Shown: positions 40,274 to 49,278, counted from the first letter of the stretch. The stretch is 64,000 bases of DNA from Lewinellaceae bacterium (GCA_020636405.1 JACJXW010000005.1:1250806-1314805); one strand, 5' to 3'. Notes: generated by a model from the letters alone, not told the origin. Numbers and translations are program-made.

Positions 40274-41850
40274 GATTTCGTCCATTCCCCATTGACCAGC
40301 CGCCATATTTTCAACGGGTTATCATCCTTCAACGGCAAAGGCAGGGAGGACTGTGGGAAGTCCTGGTAGCAGACCGGCCGGGCAAAACGCCGAATTGCCG
40401 CCGTGCCCACCGATGTCGTCTGGGGCGCCGTAGTGGCCGGGAAAGGCCCGCCGTGCATCATGGCGTGGCATACTTCTACCCCCGTCGGATATCCGTTGAA
40501 AATAATTCGGCCTACTTTTCTTTCCAGCACGGCTATCAGGCTGGCATATTCCTGCAGTTCCTCTTCCGTGCCGTGGATCGTGGCCGTCAGGTGGCCCTCC
40601 AGGGCTTCGGCCACCCGGATCAACTCTGCTTTGCTCCTGGCGGATATGTTCAGCGTAGACGGCCCGAACACCTCTTCCTCCAGAGCGGGGTTATGGAAAA
40701 AAGTATCGGCCTCGGCGGTAAAAACCCTGGCGGGAACGCTGTTCTCTTCCCCTGCCTGATGGCTCGATGCGATGAGGTTCACGCCCTCGGCACTGTTCAT
40801 CCGTTCCATCCCCTCGAGATAGTTGTTGCGGATGCCTGAAGAGAGCATCGTGCCAGGGGTGAGGGCGCTTACCTGGCCACCCAGTAATTCCAGGAAGTGC
40901 CCGGCATCCTGCGATCCGTCGGTAACGACCAGCCCGGGGTTGGTGCAGAACTGCCCGACGCCCAGCGTCAGCGATCCCGCCAGGCCTTCGGCTATTTTTT
41001 CCTTCCGTGCTTTCAGCGCCCCTGGTAGGATGAACACGGGGTTGGAACTGCCCATTTCCGCGAATACCGGGATGGGAACCGGCCGCTGGTTGGCGGCGTC
41101 GAAGAGTGCCTTCCCGCCCCGGAAAGAGCCGGTAAATCCAATGGCGGTAATGCCGGGATGCCGGACGAGGGCCATCCCCACATCGTTGGAGGCGCCCTGT
41201 ATCAGGGAAAATACACCATCCGGCATGCCGGTCCTTTTTGCGGCGGCCAGAATGGCCCGCCCCACCAGTTCGGAAGTGCCCGGGTGCAGCGGGTGGGCCT
41301 TTACCACCACCGGGCAGCCGGCCGCCAGGGCCGAGGCCGTATCTCCTCCGGCCACTGAAAAGGCCAGCGGGAAATTGCTCGCCCCGAAGATACCCACCGG
41401 CCCCAGCGGGATGTGCATCTGGCGGATGTCAGGCCTGGGGACAGGCTGCCTGTCGGGCTGGGCGGTGTCTATTCGTACATCCGCCCACCAGCCTTCCCGC
41501 ACTACTTCGGCAAACAGGCGGAGCTGGTTCGTGGTGCGCCCTCTTTCTCCGGTAAGGCGGGCCTCAGGCAGGGCGGTTTCCTCCATACAACGCGCGATCA
41601 GATTCTCGCCCAGCGCCAGGATCTCATCGGCTATGGCCTCCAGGAACCGGGCCCGTTCTTCGGCAGGCTTCGACCGGTAGGGCAAAAATGCCGATTCCGC
41701 CTGTTCCACCGCCAGGGCCACCTCCTCTTCCGTGGCTTCCCGGAAGGTGGTGGGCAGTTCTTCGGCCGTTAAGGGGTTGACGGCCTTAAAAGTAACCGTT
41801 CCTTTTCCGGAAGTTGTCTTTCCGATTAAATTGAGTCCGGCCAGTTTCAT
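40270..41850 (-). CDS. alpha-ketoglutarate-semialdehyde (2,5-dioxovalerate) dehydrogenase
   Basis: 526 residues, the long aldehyde dehydrogenase form typical of KGSADH. The start MKLAGLNLIGKT is standard for the family. Motifs: GIFGASNFPLAFSVAGGDTASALAAGC, GFTGSFRGGKALFDAA, EMGSSNP (general-base glutamate) and FCTNPGLVV (catalytic cysteine), ending in KDDNPLKIWRLVNGEW. It oxidises 2,5-dioxovalerate to 2-oxoglutarate with NAD(P), the last step of the Weimberg route. It is the last of the operon genes, 13 bases after the FAH-fold gene. Confidence 0.9.
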   Translation of the reverse strand: MKLAGLNLIGKTTSGKGTVTFKAVNPLTAEELPTTFREATEEEVALAVEQAESAFLPYRSKPAEERARFLEAIADEILALGENLIARCMEETALPEARLTGERGRTTNQLRLFAEVVREGWWADVRIDTAQPDRQPVPRPDIRQMHIPLGPVGIFGASNFPLAFSVAGGDTASALAAGCPVVVKAHPLHPGTSELVGRAILAAAKRTGMPDGVFSLIQGASNDVGMALVRHPGITAIGFTGSFRGGKALFDAANQRPVPIPVFAEMGSSNPVFILPGALKARKEKIAEGLAGSLTLGVGQFCTNPGLVVTDGSQDAGHFLELLGGQVSALTPGTMLSSGIRNNYLEGMERMNSAEGVNLIASSHQAGEENSVPARVFTAEADTFFHNPALEEEVFGPSTLNISARSKAELIRVAEALEGHLTATIHGTEEELQEYASLIAVLERKVGRIIFNGYPTGVEVCHAMMHGGPFPATTAPQTTSVGTAAIRRFARPVCYQDFPQSSLPLPLKDDNPLKIWRLVNGEWTKS

Positions 41851-41863
41851 ATCTTTTCATTTT

Positions 41864-42697
41864 TCATTCTACAATATTGATCAGTGTGCCGATTCGGCTG
41901 ATGCTGATGCTGATCTCGTCGCCGTGATCCAGCGTAAAGGGATCGGGGGGGACAATACCGGTGCCGGTCATCAGGAGGCATCCGTAAGGGAAAGTGGTTT
42001 CCCGGTAAAGGTATTCCACCAGTTCGGTGAATTTACGTTTTATCTGGCCGATATTGGTTTCCCCTTCAAAAACGAGGGCGCCGTTTCTGGTAATCTCAAG
42101 CCGGATGGCGGTTTCCGGTGACAGGGGGGCGTCCGTTAGGTAAATGCAGGGGCCGATGGCGGCCGCACCGTCGTAGCTTTTGGCCTGAGGCAGATACAGG
42201 GGGTTTTCCCCTTCGATGTCTCTCGAACTCATATCGTTGCCGATGGTATAGCCGATTATTTTACCGCTGGAGGTAATGGCCAGCGTCAGCTCCGGTTCGG
42301 GGACGTTCCATTTCGAATCCCGTCGGATCCTCACCCTTTGCCCGTGGCCCACCACGCGGTAGGGCGGGCTTTTAAAAAACAGCTCCGGGCGGGCGGCGTG
42401 GTACACCCGGTCGTAAAAATCCCCGCCTCCAGCTTCTTTGGCTTCCTCCATACGAGCTTCCCGGCTCCTGAAGTAGGTCACGCCGGCGGCCCAAACTTCC
42501 TGGTTCCCTATCGGGGGGAGCAACTCCTTTTTTATCCACTCCTGGGCATGGGGTGCCGGGCCGAGCCCGGAGATCAGTGCCTGTGTGTCGGTGTAGAGGT
42601 TGTCGTTGTTGAGGAACGCGTCCCAATCCCCTCCGGACAGGTAAAAGGCGTTTTCCGTTTCAATGATGATCCCTTGTATGGTGCGGTATAGCTTCAT
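41864..42697 (-). CDS. FAH-fold 2-keto-3-deoxy sugar acid dehydratase
   Basis: 277 residues. FAH-family core: PPIGNQEVWAAGVTYFRSREARMEEA, KSPPYRVVGHGQ, EPELTLAITSSGKIIGYTIGNDMSSRDIEGENPLYLPQAKSYDGAAAIGP (metal-binding Glu/Asp). The long insertion around GGDFYDRVYHAARPELFFKSP is as in XylX-type 2-keto-3-deoxyxylonate dehydratases, which feed 2,5-dioxovalerate to the next enzyme. Hence the operon is called Weimberg-type. Whether the sugar is D-xylose or L-arabinose cannot be read from the sequence. Confidence 0.85.
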   Translation of the reverse strand: MKLYRTIQGIIIETENAFYLSGGDWDAFLNNDNLYTDTQALISGLGPAPHAQEWIKKELLPPIGNQEVWAAGVTYFRSREARMEEAKEAGGGDFYDRVYHAARPELFFKSPPYRVVGHGQRVRIRRDSKWNVPEPELTLAITSSGKIIGYTIGNDMSSRDIEGENPLYLPQAKSYDGAAAIGPCIYLTDAPLSPETAIRLEITRNGALVFEGETNIGQIKRKFTELVEYLYRETTFPYGCLLMTGTGIVPPDPFTLDHGDEISISISRIGTLINIVE

Positions 42698-42703
42698 AAT
42701 GGT

Positions 42704-44038
42704 TTAGATGAACAGGCTCAGCAGAAATAAAAAGATCATAGCCGAAAAGCCCAATACGGCAGTGCCCACGCTTTGCAGGCGGTATCCCTGGTTGACATTC
42801 ATATGGCTCAATTGGGTGACGACCCAGAAAAAGCTATCATTGGCGTGAGACACTACCGCCGAGCCGGCGCCGATGGCGACTACCACCAGAGCTTTGGAGG
42901 TATCGCTGTCCAGCCCCATGGCTGGCAGGAGCGGCGCAGCGATAGATGCGGTAGTAATAATGGCCACCGTAGAGGAGCCCTGTGCCGATTTGATGGCCGC
43001 GGCGATGAGGAACGGCAGCCATAGCCCCAGTCCGGCGCCAATGCCTGCCCCTTCAATGACCGCGCCGATGTCGGAGGTCTGCAGTACCTTTCCGAAAGCT
43101 CCGCCGGCGCCGGTGACCAGGATGATGATGGCGGCGTCTTTCAGGGCTTCCCCCACCCAGCCGCTGGTGCTCAGCATCTGCCGGTCGAGCCGCCGGGGCA
43201 GGGTGAAAGCGAGGAACATGCCGACAAACAGGGCCGCTACCGGGTTACCGATAAAACTGATGAACGTCTTCAGGCTTCCTGTCCCAAAGGGCTGGGTAGG
43301 ATATTCGGCCACTGACCTCAGGATGATCAGAATAATGGGAACTACGATAGGCAGAAAGGACTTCAGCGCCGAAGGAGCAGCGGCGATCTTCTGCTCGATC
43401 TGTGCCTCGTCAATTTCCGGCGCCGGGTCGATGTAGATCCGTTTTCCGGCTTCTTTGGCAAAAAATATAGCGGCCGGTAAGCTGCAGAGGCTGGCCATAA
43501 GGCCGATCAGGATAACGGTTCCCAGGTCGGCTCCGAGGATGCCGGCGGCGGCGATCGGCCCCGGAGTGGGCGGCACCATGGTATGGGTGGCAATGAGCCC
43601 CATGGACAAGGCAATGGCCGTGCCGGCAAGAGATAATCCTGCTTTTTTGGACAGCGCTTTGTTCAGCGGGGAGAGAATGATGAACCCGCTGTCGGCAAAT
43701 ACCGGAATGGAGACGATGTACCCGATGAAGGCCATGGCCGAATGGATCCGGCGGGGGCCGATCAGTTTTAGAGCGAGATTGGCCAGGGCATACGCCCCTC
43801 CGGATTGCTCCAGAAAGGTGCCGATGATGATCCCGGCAATGATGACAATCCCAATGCTGCCGATCGTCCCTCCAAACCCGTTATTGATCGTCGTAATGAT
43901 CTCCTCCAGCGGCACCCCCGAGAACAGCCCGAACAAGAAGGAGGCCGCCAGCAGGGCCAGGAAAGGATGAAGCTTCAGCCGGGCTGTCGTCAGGATGATG
44001 AATAGAATACTGAGCAGAATGAGAAGGATCGTAAGCAT
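42704..44038 (-). CDS. GntP family gluconate/sugar-acid permease
   Basis: 444 residues with about twelve hydrophobic helices. GntP family features are LKLHPFLALLAASFLFGLFSGV, FGGTIGSIGIVIIAGIIIGTFLEQSGGA, PVFADSGFIIL, THTMVPPTPGPIAAA and SHANDSFFWVV. The family imports gluconate and related aldonates by proton symport. Here it would bring in xylonate, arabonate or a similar acid for the two dehydratases. It precedes the FAH-fold gene by 6 bases; the operon's first gene is now 1.7 kb upstream because of the IS. Confidence 0.92.
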   Translation of the reverse strand: MLTILLILLSILFIILTTARLKLHPFLALLAASFLFGLFSGVPLEEIITTINNGFGGTIGSIGIVIIAGIIIGTFLEQSGGAYALANLALKLIGPRRIHSAMAFIGYIVSIPVFADSGFIILSPLNKALSKKAGLSLAGTAIALSMGLIATHTMVPPTPGPIAAAGILGADLGTVILIGLMASLCSLPAAIFFAKEAGKRIYIDPAPEIDEAQIEQKIAAAPSALKSFLPIVVPIILIILRSVAEYPTQPFGTGSLKTFISFIGNPVAALFVGMFLAFTLPRRLDRQMLSTSGWVGEALKDAAIIILVTGAGGAFGKVLQTSDIGAVIEGAGIGAGLGLWLPFLIAAAIKSAQGSSTVAIITTASIAAPLLPAMGLDSDTSKALVVVAIGAGSAVVSHANDSFFWVVTQLSHMNVNQGYRLQSVGTAVLGFSAMIFLFLLSLFI

Positions 44039-44161
44039 GGTTCATTTGTTGATTGTGCCTCGGTTATTGGGGTATGGCTTATTCGGTTTCGAAAGCGGTA
44101 TTTCCGGAGCTCTTTTCCGGGGTGTTGTTGGATGGCTAAATTGTTATTTTGTTTGAGGGCT

Positions 44162-44250
44162 CGGGAGGGTTCGGAATTCGCTGTTTGCTATTCGCAAATC
44201 CCTGAAAATCAAAGACACTTTTTAGAAGACACAGAAAATTGAACTATCCC
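44162..44250 (-). repeat. conserved flank shared with 15943-16068
   Basis: Minus-strand copy of the two blocks described at 15943-16068: GGGATAGTTCAATTTT plus TGTGTCTTCTA at 44250-44223, and TGCGAATAGC, AACAGC, AATTCCGAAC with CTCCCG at 44200-44162. It lies next to the AATCCAGC array, as the other copy lies next to the GTTGGGATG array. Confidence 0.7.
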
Positions 44251-44270
44251 TATTGTTTGGTGGCTCCAAC

Positions 44271-44329
44271 AATCCAGCCATCCAGCACTCTAACAATCCA
44301 GCACTCTATCAATCCAGCACTCTAACAAT
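44271..44329. repeat. word array, AATCCAGCACTCTAAC type, left part
   Basis: Units of 16 bases, AATCCAGCACTCTAAC with variants, interrupted at 44330 by the IS and resumed at 45685-45749. The right part changes to AATCCAAC octamers and stops at the last base before the IlvD/Edd stop codon. Confidence 0.85.
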
Positions 44330-45684
44330 TGTCGGCTGACTTAGAGTTTTAAACAGTTTTTGACATTGAGTTTTACACAGTTGTTACTTTTGTTCTTTGA
44401 CATTTTGAAAAATCAAGACAGTATGCCAGGCCCAATCCCTATGGCTGTACGCCTGCAGATTCTTCGCCAATATGAAGAAGAGACTCCGATTAGCGCGATT
44501 TCGCGGAACTTTAAGGTGAGCCGCCGGGCGGTTCATACTCTAATCAAGCGATATCAGGCTGAGGGAGAGCAAGGCTTGAAGCCTCTATATTCCAATTGCG
44601 GAAAAAAGCGCCTGGACGGTAATGATTTTGTTTACCGAGCTGTACGCTGTATGAAAAGCTGGCATCCGGGCTGGGGAGCAGAGAAAATCCATGCAGAAAT
44701 ATCTCGTATGCGGCCAGGTTTGGGCTTGCCCCATATTCGTACTTTGTATCGGTGGTTTCAGTGGAACGAGCAAACAGTTCCCTCTACCAGGTTGCCAAAA
44801 GCGCCCCGCCAATGGGCTAGACAGCTTCATGAAGGTTGGCAGATCGATGCTAAAGAAGAAATGAAAACGGCTGATGGCAATAAACAATGCTGGCTAAATA
44901 TTACCGATGAATGCTCGGGTACGGCCATCGCCCCGCCGGTTTTCCCCCTATAAGAAAATTAGTGAAGTCCCTGTGCGCCAGGTTCAGCAGGCGCTCATCA
45001 CTGTGTTCAAGGACTGGGGAGTACCCAAATGGATAAAGGTGGATAATGGCCGGCCTTTCGGCGACCCACAGTTAGAGAATATACCCCCTTTAGCTTTGTG
45101 GCTAATTTCACTGGGCATACAAGTTATCTGGAACCGGCCCAAAACCCCGCAAGACAATGCAAAGGTCGAGCGTAGCCAAGGGGTATTGGGCAATTGGACA
45201 GAATTTAGCAAATGTAAGGATACCTTTGATTTGCAAATCCGTTTATGGGAAGAAGCCGATTTTCATAATTATCATTTTCCTATTCGCCGCATGGATAACC
45301 AAAAAAGGATCGAAGCTTTTCCGGCTTTAGCATTCACCGGCAGAAACTGGAACCCAGCAGATTTCGACATCCAACGAGCACTAGATTTCCTTTCCACAGG
45401 AAGCTGGGAAAGGAAAGCCAGTAGCAATGGGCAATTCAGTCATTATGGGACGCGCTTCAATGTGGGCCGGGCATTTAAGCATCAGAGGCTCAGTATTAAA
45501 CTATGCCCACTTGACAATGCCTGGCAGGTTTATGATGCGCAGGGAAACCTGATAAAAGGCTTTCCCACCAACTTCTCCAGTGCCACAATCTGGAATCTTG
45601 ATCTTTCATAATGTCAAAGAACTAAAATGGCAACTGTGCAGAACTTAATGTCAAATGTTGTTTAAAACTCTAAGTCAGCCGACA
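44330..45684 (+). mobile_element. IS481-like insertion sequence, 1355 bp
   Basis: The ends are TGTCGGCTGAC... (44330) and its inverse ...GTCAGCCGACA (45684); the first 26 bases are identical and further pairing extends to about 75. A direct repeat CAAT flanks both sides, and joining the flanks restores the array period. The DDE transposase is frameshifted. Inserted between the IlvD/Edd and GntP genes. Confidence 0.92.
44423..45611 (+). pseudogene. IS481-like transposase, broken by a frameshift in a C-run
   Basis: Part 1 (44423-44953) has a helix-turn-helix (EETPISAISRNFKVSRRAVHTLIKRYQ) and the first Asp of the DDE triad in WQIDAKEE. Part 2 continues in another frame (PYKKISEVPVRQVQ, then KVDNGRPFGDPQ and DNAKVERSQGVLGNW for the second Asp and the Glu), to 45611. 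The switch is at the C5 run 44944-44948. Removing one C would join them as VFPYKKI, so a single inserted base is the simplest cause. Programmed frameshifting would need +1 and is not usual for IS481. Confidence 0.85.
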
Positions 45685-45749
45685 CAATCCAGCACTCTAA
45701 CAATCCAGCAATCCAACAATCCAACAATCCAACAATCCAACAATCCAGC
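45685..45749. repeat. word array, right part (AATCCAGC / AATCCAAC)
   Basis: Continuation of the array at 44271-44329, interrupted by the IS. Starts with CAATCCAGCACTC and turns into AATCCAAC octamers before the stop of the dehydratase gene. Confidence 0.85.
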
Positions 45750-47474
45750 TCAATGCGGCTCCCGCGACACCTCATGCCCCGAGCCCCCCTTCAGGAACCC
45801 CAGGTCGCACCCCCGGTCGGCTTGTTCGACGTGGTTGATGTACAGATGGACATACCCCCGTGTAGCCACCGGCGGAGGCGGCGTCCAACGTTTCCTTCTT
45901 GCCTCCAGTTCATTCTCCGGGACGTGTAAAGTAAGTTTTCTTTCTTTTACATCCAATTCGATCAGGTCGCCGTCCCGGACCAGGGCCAGGTTACCGCCGA
46001 TGGTGGATTCCGGTGAAATGTGGAGCACTACGGTCCCGTAGGCCGTGCCGCTCATCCTGCCGTCCGAGATGCGTACCATGTCCTTCACCCCTTTTTTGAT
46101 GAGTTTTTCCGGCAGGGCCATATTGCCGACTTCCGGCATGCCCGGGTATCCGACGGGCCCGACGCCTTTGAGTACCATCACGCAATTTTCGTCTATATCC
46201 AGATCGGGCTTGTCAATTCTGGCGTGGTAGTCTTCGATCGATTCGAATACCACCGCCCGCCCGGTATGCTGCAGCAACTTACCGTCGGTAGCGGAGGGTT
46301 TGATCACGGCTCCGTTTTCACAGAGGTTGCCCTTGAGGACGACAATGCCGGCCTCTTCTTTCAGGGGGCTTTCGATCGGCCGTATGACCTCCTGGTTGTA
46401 GCAGGGGGCGTCCTTACAGTTTTCTCCTATGGTTTTTCCGTTTACGGTGATGGCGTCGTTATGAATATGGCCTTTCAGTTCGTTGATCACTACCGGCAGG
46501 CCGCCGGCGTAGTAGAAGTCTTCCATCAGGTACTGCCCGGCCGGCTGCAGGTTGGCCAGCAGGGGCAGGTGGCTTCCAATTTTATCGAAATCGTCGATGT
46601 GGAGTTCAACGCCTATTCTGCCGGCTATTGCCGTAAGATGGATCATGACGTTGGTCGACCCGCCGATGGCAGCGTTGACCATGATGGCATTCTCAAAAGC
46701 TTGCCTGGTGAGGACCTTCGATAGGGTGAGTCCCTCCTTTACCATCGCTACAATTCTGTTCCCAGCCAGGTGGGCCATTACTTTTTTGCGTGCGTCTACA
46801 GCAGGTATGGCGGATGCGCCCGGCAGGGTAAGCCCCAGCGCTTCCACCGTGCTGGCCATGGAGGAAGCCGTGCCCATGGTCATGCAATGGCCGGCGCTGC
46901 GGCTCATGCAGGATTCAGCTTCCCGCAGGTCACTCCGGGTGGCCGTACCTTCCTTCAAGGCCTCTTCCAACTGCCAGGTCAGGGTGCCGGAACCCACGTC
47001 TTTGCCCCTCCATTTGCCGTTGAGCATGGGGCCGCCCGGGACGATGATGGTGGGAAGGTTTACGCTGCAGGCGCCCATCAGCGTGGAGGGGGTAGTCTTA
47101 TCGCAACCGGTCAGCAGCACAATGCCGTCGAGGGGGTTGGCCCGGATGCTTTCTTCCGCGTCCATACTGACGAGGTTGCGCCACAGCATGGTGGTAGGTT
47201 TCATGATGGTCTCTCCCAGGGACATTACGGGAAATTCCAGCGGAAACCCGCCGGCTTCGTATACCCCTCGTTTGACGATCTCTGCAAAATCCCGCAGGTG
47301 GGCATTACAGGGCGTGAGGTCTGACCAGGTGTTGCAGATGCCGATAACCGGCCTTCCCCGGAACATATGGTCCGGGTGTCCCTGGTTGCGCAACCAGCTG
47401 CGATGGACGAAGCCCATCTTGTCATCTCCACCAAACCACCCTTCACTGCGGAGTTTCGTTTTGTTTTTTTCCAT
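45750..47474 (-). CDS. IlvD/Edd-family sugar-acid dehydratase
   Basis: 574 residues, the short form (about 570-590) used for L-arabonate/D-xylonate dehydratases. Iron-sulphur ligands are visible as cysteines in TPCNAHLRDFAE, TGCDKTTPSTLMG and SAGHCMTMGTAS. Other family motifs are GGPMLNGKWRGKDVG, SDGRMSGTAYGTVVLHISPES and VLKGVGPVGYPGMPEVG. It makes a 2-keto-3-deoxy acid from an aldonate, step 1 of the Weimberg route. It was the upstream gene of the same operon, now separated by the IS. The stop is directly at the end of the word array. Confidence 0.9.
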   Translation of the reverse strand: MEKNKTKLRSEGWFGGDDKMGFVHRSWLRNQGHPDHMFRGRPVIGICNTWSDLTPCNAHLRDFAEIVKRGVYEAGGFPLEFPVMSLGETIMKPTTMLWRNLVSMDAEESIRANPLDGIVLLTGCDKTTPSTLMGACSVNLPTIIVPGGPMLNGKWRGKDVGSGTLTWQLEEALKEGTATRSDLREAESCMSRSAGHCMTMGTASSMASTVEALGLTLPGASAIPAVDARKKVMAHLAGNRIVAMVKEGLTLSKVLTRQAFENAIMVNAAIGGSTNVMIHLTAIAGRIGVELHIDDFDKIGSHLPLLANLQPAGQYLMEDFYYAGGLPVVINELKGHIHNDAITVNGKTIGENCKDAPCYNQEVIRPIESPLKEEAGIVVLKGNLCENGAVIKPSATDGKLLQHTGRAVVFESIEDYHARIDKPDLDIDENCVMVLKGVGPVGYPGMPEVGNMALPEKLIKKGVKDMVRISDGRMSGTAYGTVVLHISPESTIGGNLALVRDGDLIELDVKERKLTLHVPENELEARRKRWTPPPPVATRGYVHLYINHVEQADRGCDLGFLKGGSGHEVSREPH

Positions 47475-47761
47475 GGGTCGAAGGCTATTGGAAATTGATC
47501 TTTCAATATAGGCATGGAAAGTAACATTATTTCTTTATTCTCGCAATCGATTGCTCCAAATGCTTTTGGATCGCTGCCTGTGTATACTTGGGTATGAGTT
47601 GCAACGGTAATTAAGTGATACGGCGCTTTATTTCGGCAGTGCGGGAGTATTTTCCGGGTGAATTTCTATTTTGAGCTAAATAAAAAAATGGCCGCCTGAC
47701 GCATCAAGAAGAAGCCGGAAGTGCGAAACTGAACCTTAAACTTAAAAATAGCATAAGTCCC
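47475..47761. other. divergent intergenic region between dehydratase and OYE genes
   Basis: 287 bases between divergent starts; promoters for both must lie here. I see no clear -33/-7 pair, palindrome or repeat. A purine-rich segment (AAGAAGAAGCCGGAAG) precedes the OYE gene. Confidence 0.3.
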
Positions 47762-48973
47762 ATGCTCACCACCTCACTTACCCTCCCCTGCGGCGCTACC
47801 CTACGCAACCGGCTGGCCAAGGCCGCCCTCACGGAGCGCCTCAGCCGGGCAGACTATCTGCCCAACGAGCTGCACCGCCGGCTCTACCAAAGCTGGGCCG
47901 AACAGGGCCCGGGCCTGATGCTGACCGGTAACATCATGGTCGACAAGCGCTATCTCGAATCGGCAGGCAACGTGGCGGTGGAGGACGAAAGCGCTCTGCC
48001 TGCACTGCAGCAGTGGACGCAAGCCGGTAAAGCTAATGGGCAGCATCTCTGGGCGCAGCTCAGCCACCCCGGGCGGCAGTGTTCCATTCTCGTCACCCTT
48101 CGCCCTCTGGCGCCCTCGGCAGTGAAGCTCAAAAAACTGGGCCTGTTCGCCAAACCCCGGGCGATGACGGAGGCGGAAATTGAGGAGGTGATCCAGCGGT
48201 TCGTGCGCACCGCCGGGCTGTGCAAAGAAGGGGGCTTTACCGGTATTCAGATCCACGCTGCCCATGGCTATCTGCTCAGCCAGTTCCTTTCCCCGCGCAC
48301 CAACCGGCGAACCGACGCCTGGGGCGGCGCCCTCGAGAACCGGGCCCGCCTGCTGATGACAATCCTGCGGGAAACCCGGCAGGCGCTGGGCAGCGATTTT
48401 CCCATTGGCGTTAAGCTCAACTCGGCGGACTTTCAGCGGGGCGGCTTCGTCGAGGAGGATGCCCTGCAGGTGGTCCGTTGGCTGACAGAGGCAGGTGTTG
48501 ACCTGTTGGAGGTCTCCGGCGGTACTTATGAGCATCTCGCCTTTCTCGTTATGGACGAAACGGGAGTGAAAGAGAGCACCCGCCGCCGGGAGGCCTATTT
48601 TCTGGACTTCGCCCGCAAGGTGCGTCAGGTGAGCGATGTTCCTCTGATGGTAACCGGCGGCTTCCGCTCCCGCTCCTTTGCCGAAGAGGCCTTGGAGCGG
48701 GGAGAGCTGGACGTCATCGGCATGGGGCGCCCTTTTCTCACCGAGCCCGGCCAGGTGGGCGCCTTTCTGCGAGGGGAACTGGAGCGATTTTCCAACCTGA
48801 AAGTGCGTACCGGTTTCAAAAACCTGGAGGATATGGCAGAAGGCGGCTTTTACGCCAGACAACTCATCCTATTGGCCCGGGGGAAGGCACTCCGGCTGGA
48901 CATGAGCCCGCTGGCGGCAGCGCTGTTTGTTCCCCTGCATGAAATGCGGAAAGCCCTTGGTAAACGATTTTGA
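47762..48973 (+). CDS. Old Yellow Enzyme-family NADH:flavin oxidoreductase
   Basis: 403 residues. Family motifs: LRNRLAKAALTE, WAQLSHPGRQC, GFTGIQIHAAHGYLLSQFLSPRTNRRTDAWGG (His-His pair for FMN/substrate), GVKLNSADFQRGGF and MVTGGFRSRSFAEEAL with GMGRPFLTEPG. The extended C-terminus of 2,4-dienoyl-CoA reductase is missing, so a single-domain ene-reductase or 12-oxophytodienoate-like reductase is likely. Divergent to the dehydratase gene. Substrate unknown. Confidence 0.92.
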   Translation: MLTTSLTLPCGATLRNRLAKAALTERLSRADYLPNELHRRLYQSWAEQGPGLMLTGNIMVDKRYLESAGNVAVEDESALPALQQWTQAGKANGQHLWAQLSHPGRQCSILVTLRPLAPSAVKLKKLGLFAKPRAMTEAEIEEVIQRFVRTAGLCKEGGFTGIQIHAAHGYLLSQFLSPRTNRRTDAWGGALENRARLLMTILRETRQALGSDFPIGVKLNSADFQRGGFVEEDALQVVRWLTEAGVDLLEVSGGTYEHLAFLVMDETGVKESTRRREAYFLDFARKVRQVSDVPLMVTGGFRSRSFAEEALERGELDVIGMGRPFLTEPGQVGAFLRGELERFSNLKVRTGFKNLEDMAEGGFYARQLILLARGKALRLDMSPLAAALFVPLHEMRKALGKRF

Positions 48974-48993
48974 ATGGGATGCCCATGTTTTTT

Positions 48994-49195
48994 TTAACCG
49001 GGCACGTAACTATCAGCATCTCCGAAATCAGCGGCAGAAAATGCTCTGTTTTGCCCCATCCCTAGCTCCTCCGCCGAGTAGCTTCGGCGCTCGGGGAAAG
49101 GGAGACAGAGTATTTTCTGCCTTTGCTCCCTTTAGATTGGGGCAAACAAAGGCAGAAAATGCGTTTTTAATTGATGCTGATAGTTAACCGGGCAC
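48994..49195. mobile_element. small inverted-repeat element flanked by a 12-bp direct repeat
   Basis: TAACTATCAGCATC (49007-49020) is exactly inverted at 49173-49186. Outside it, TTAACCGGGCAC occurs at both 48994-49005 and 49184-49195, in direct orientation, like a target-site duplication. Inside are direct copies of GGCAGAAAATGC and an inverted GTTTTGCCCC/GGGGCAAAC pair. It is about 180 bp with no coding sequence and lies in the 428-bp gap after the OYE gene. Confidence 0.75.
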
Positions 49196-49270
49196 ATCCT
49201 AACCGGCAGGTTGAAAGGATACGCCGAAAACCTGACAGTCTGTGACCATTCAAAAGCACGGGAACTTTCT

Positions 49271-49278
49271 TACATTTG
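49271..49278 (+). promoter_or_regulatory. candidate -7 box for the AI-2E transporter gene
   Basis: TACATTTG exactly fits TAnnTTTG. It lies 123 bases before the ATG at 49402, so a long 5' leader is implied. ATTC ends 19 bases upstream, a weak -33 match. Confidence 0.35.

Noticed and set aside
44360..44953. Programmed frameshift in the IS transposase
   Set aside because: The required shift is +1, with no slippery heptamer of the -1 type; a base insertion in the C-run is simpler.
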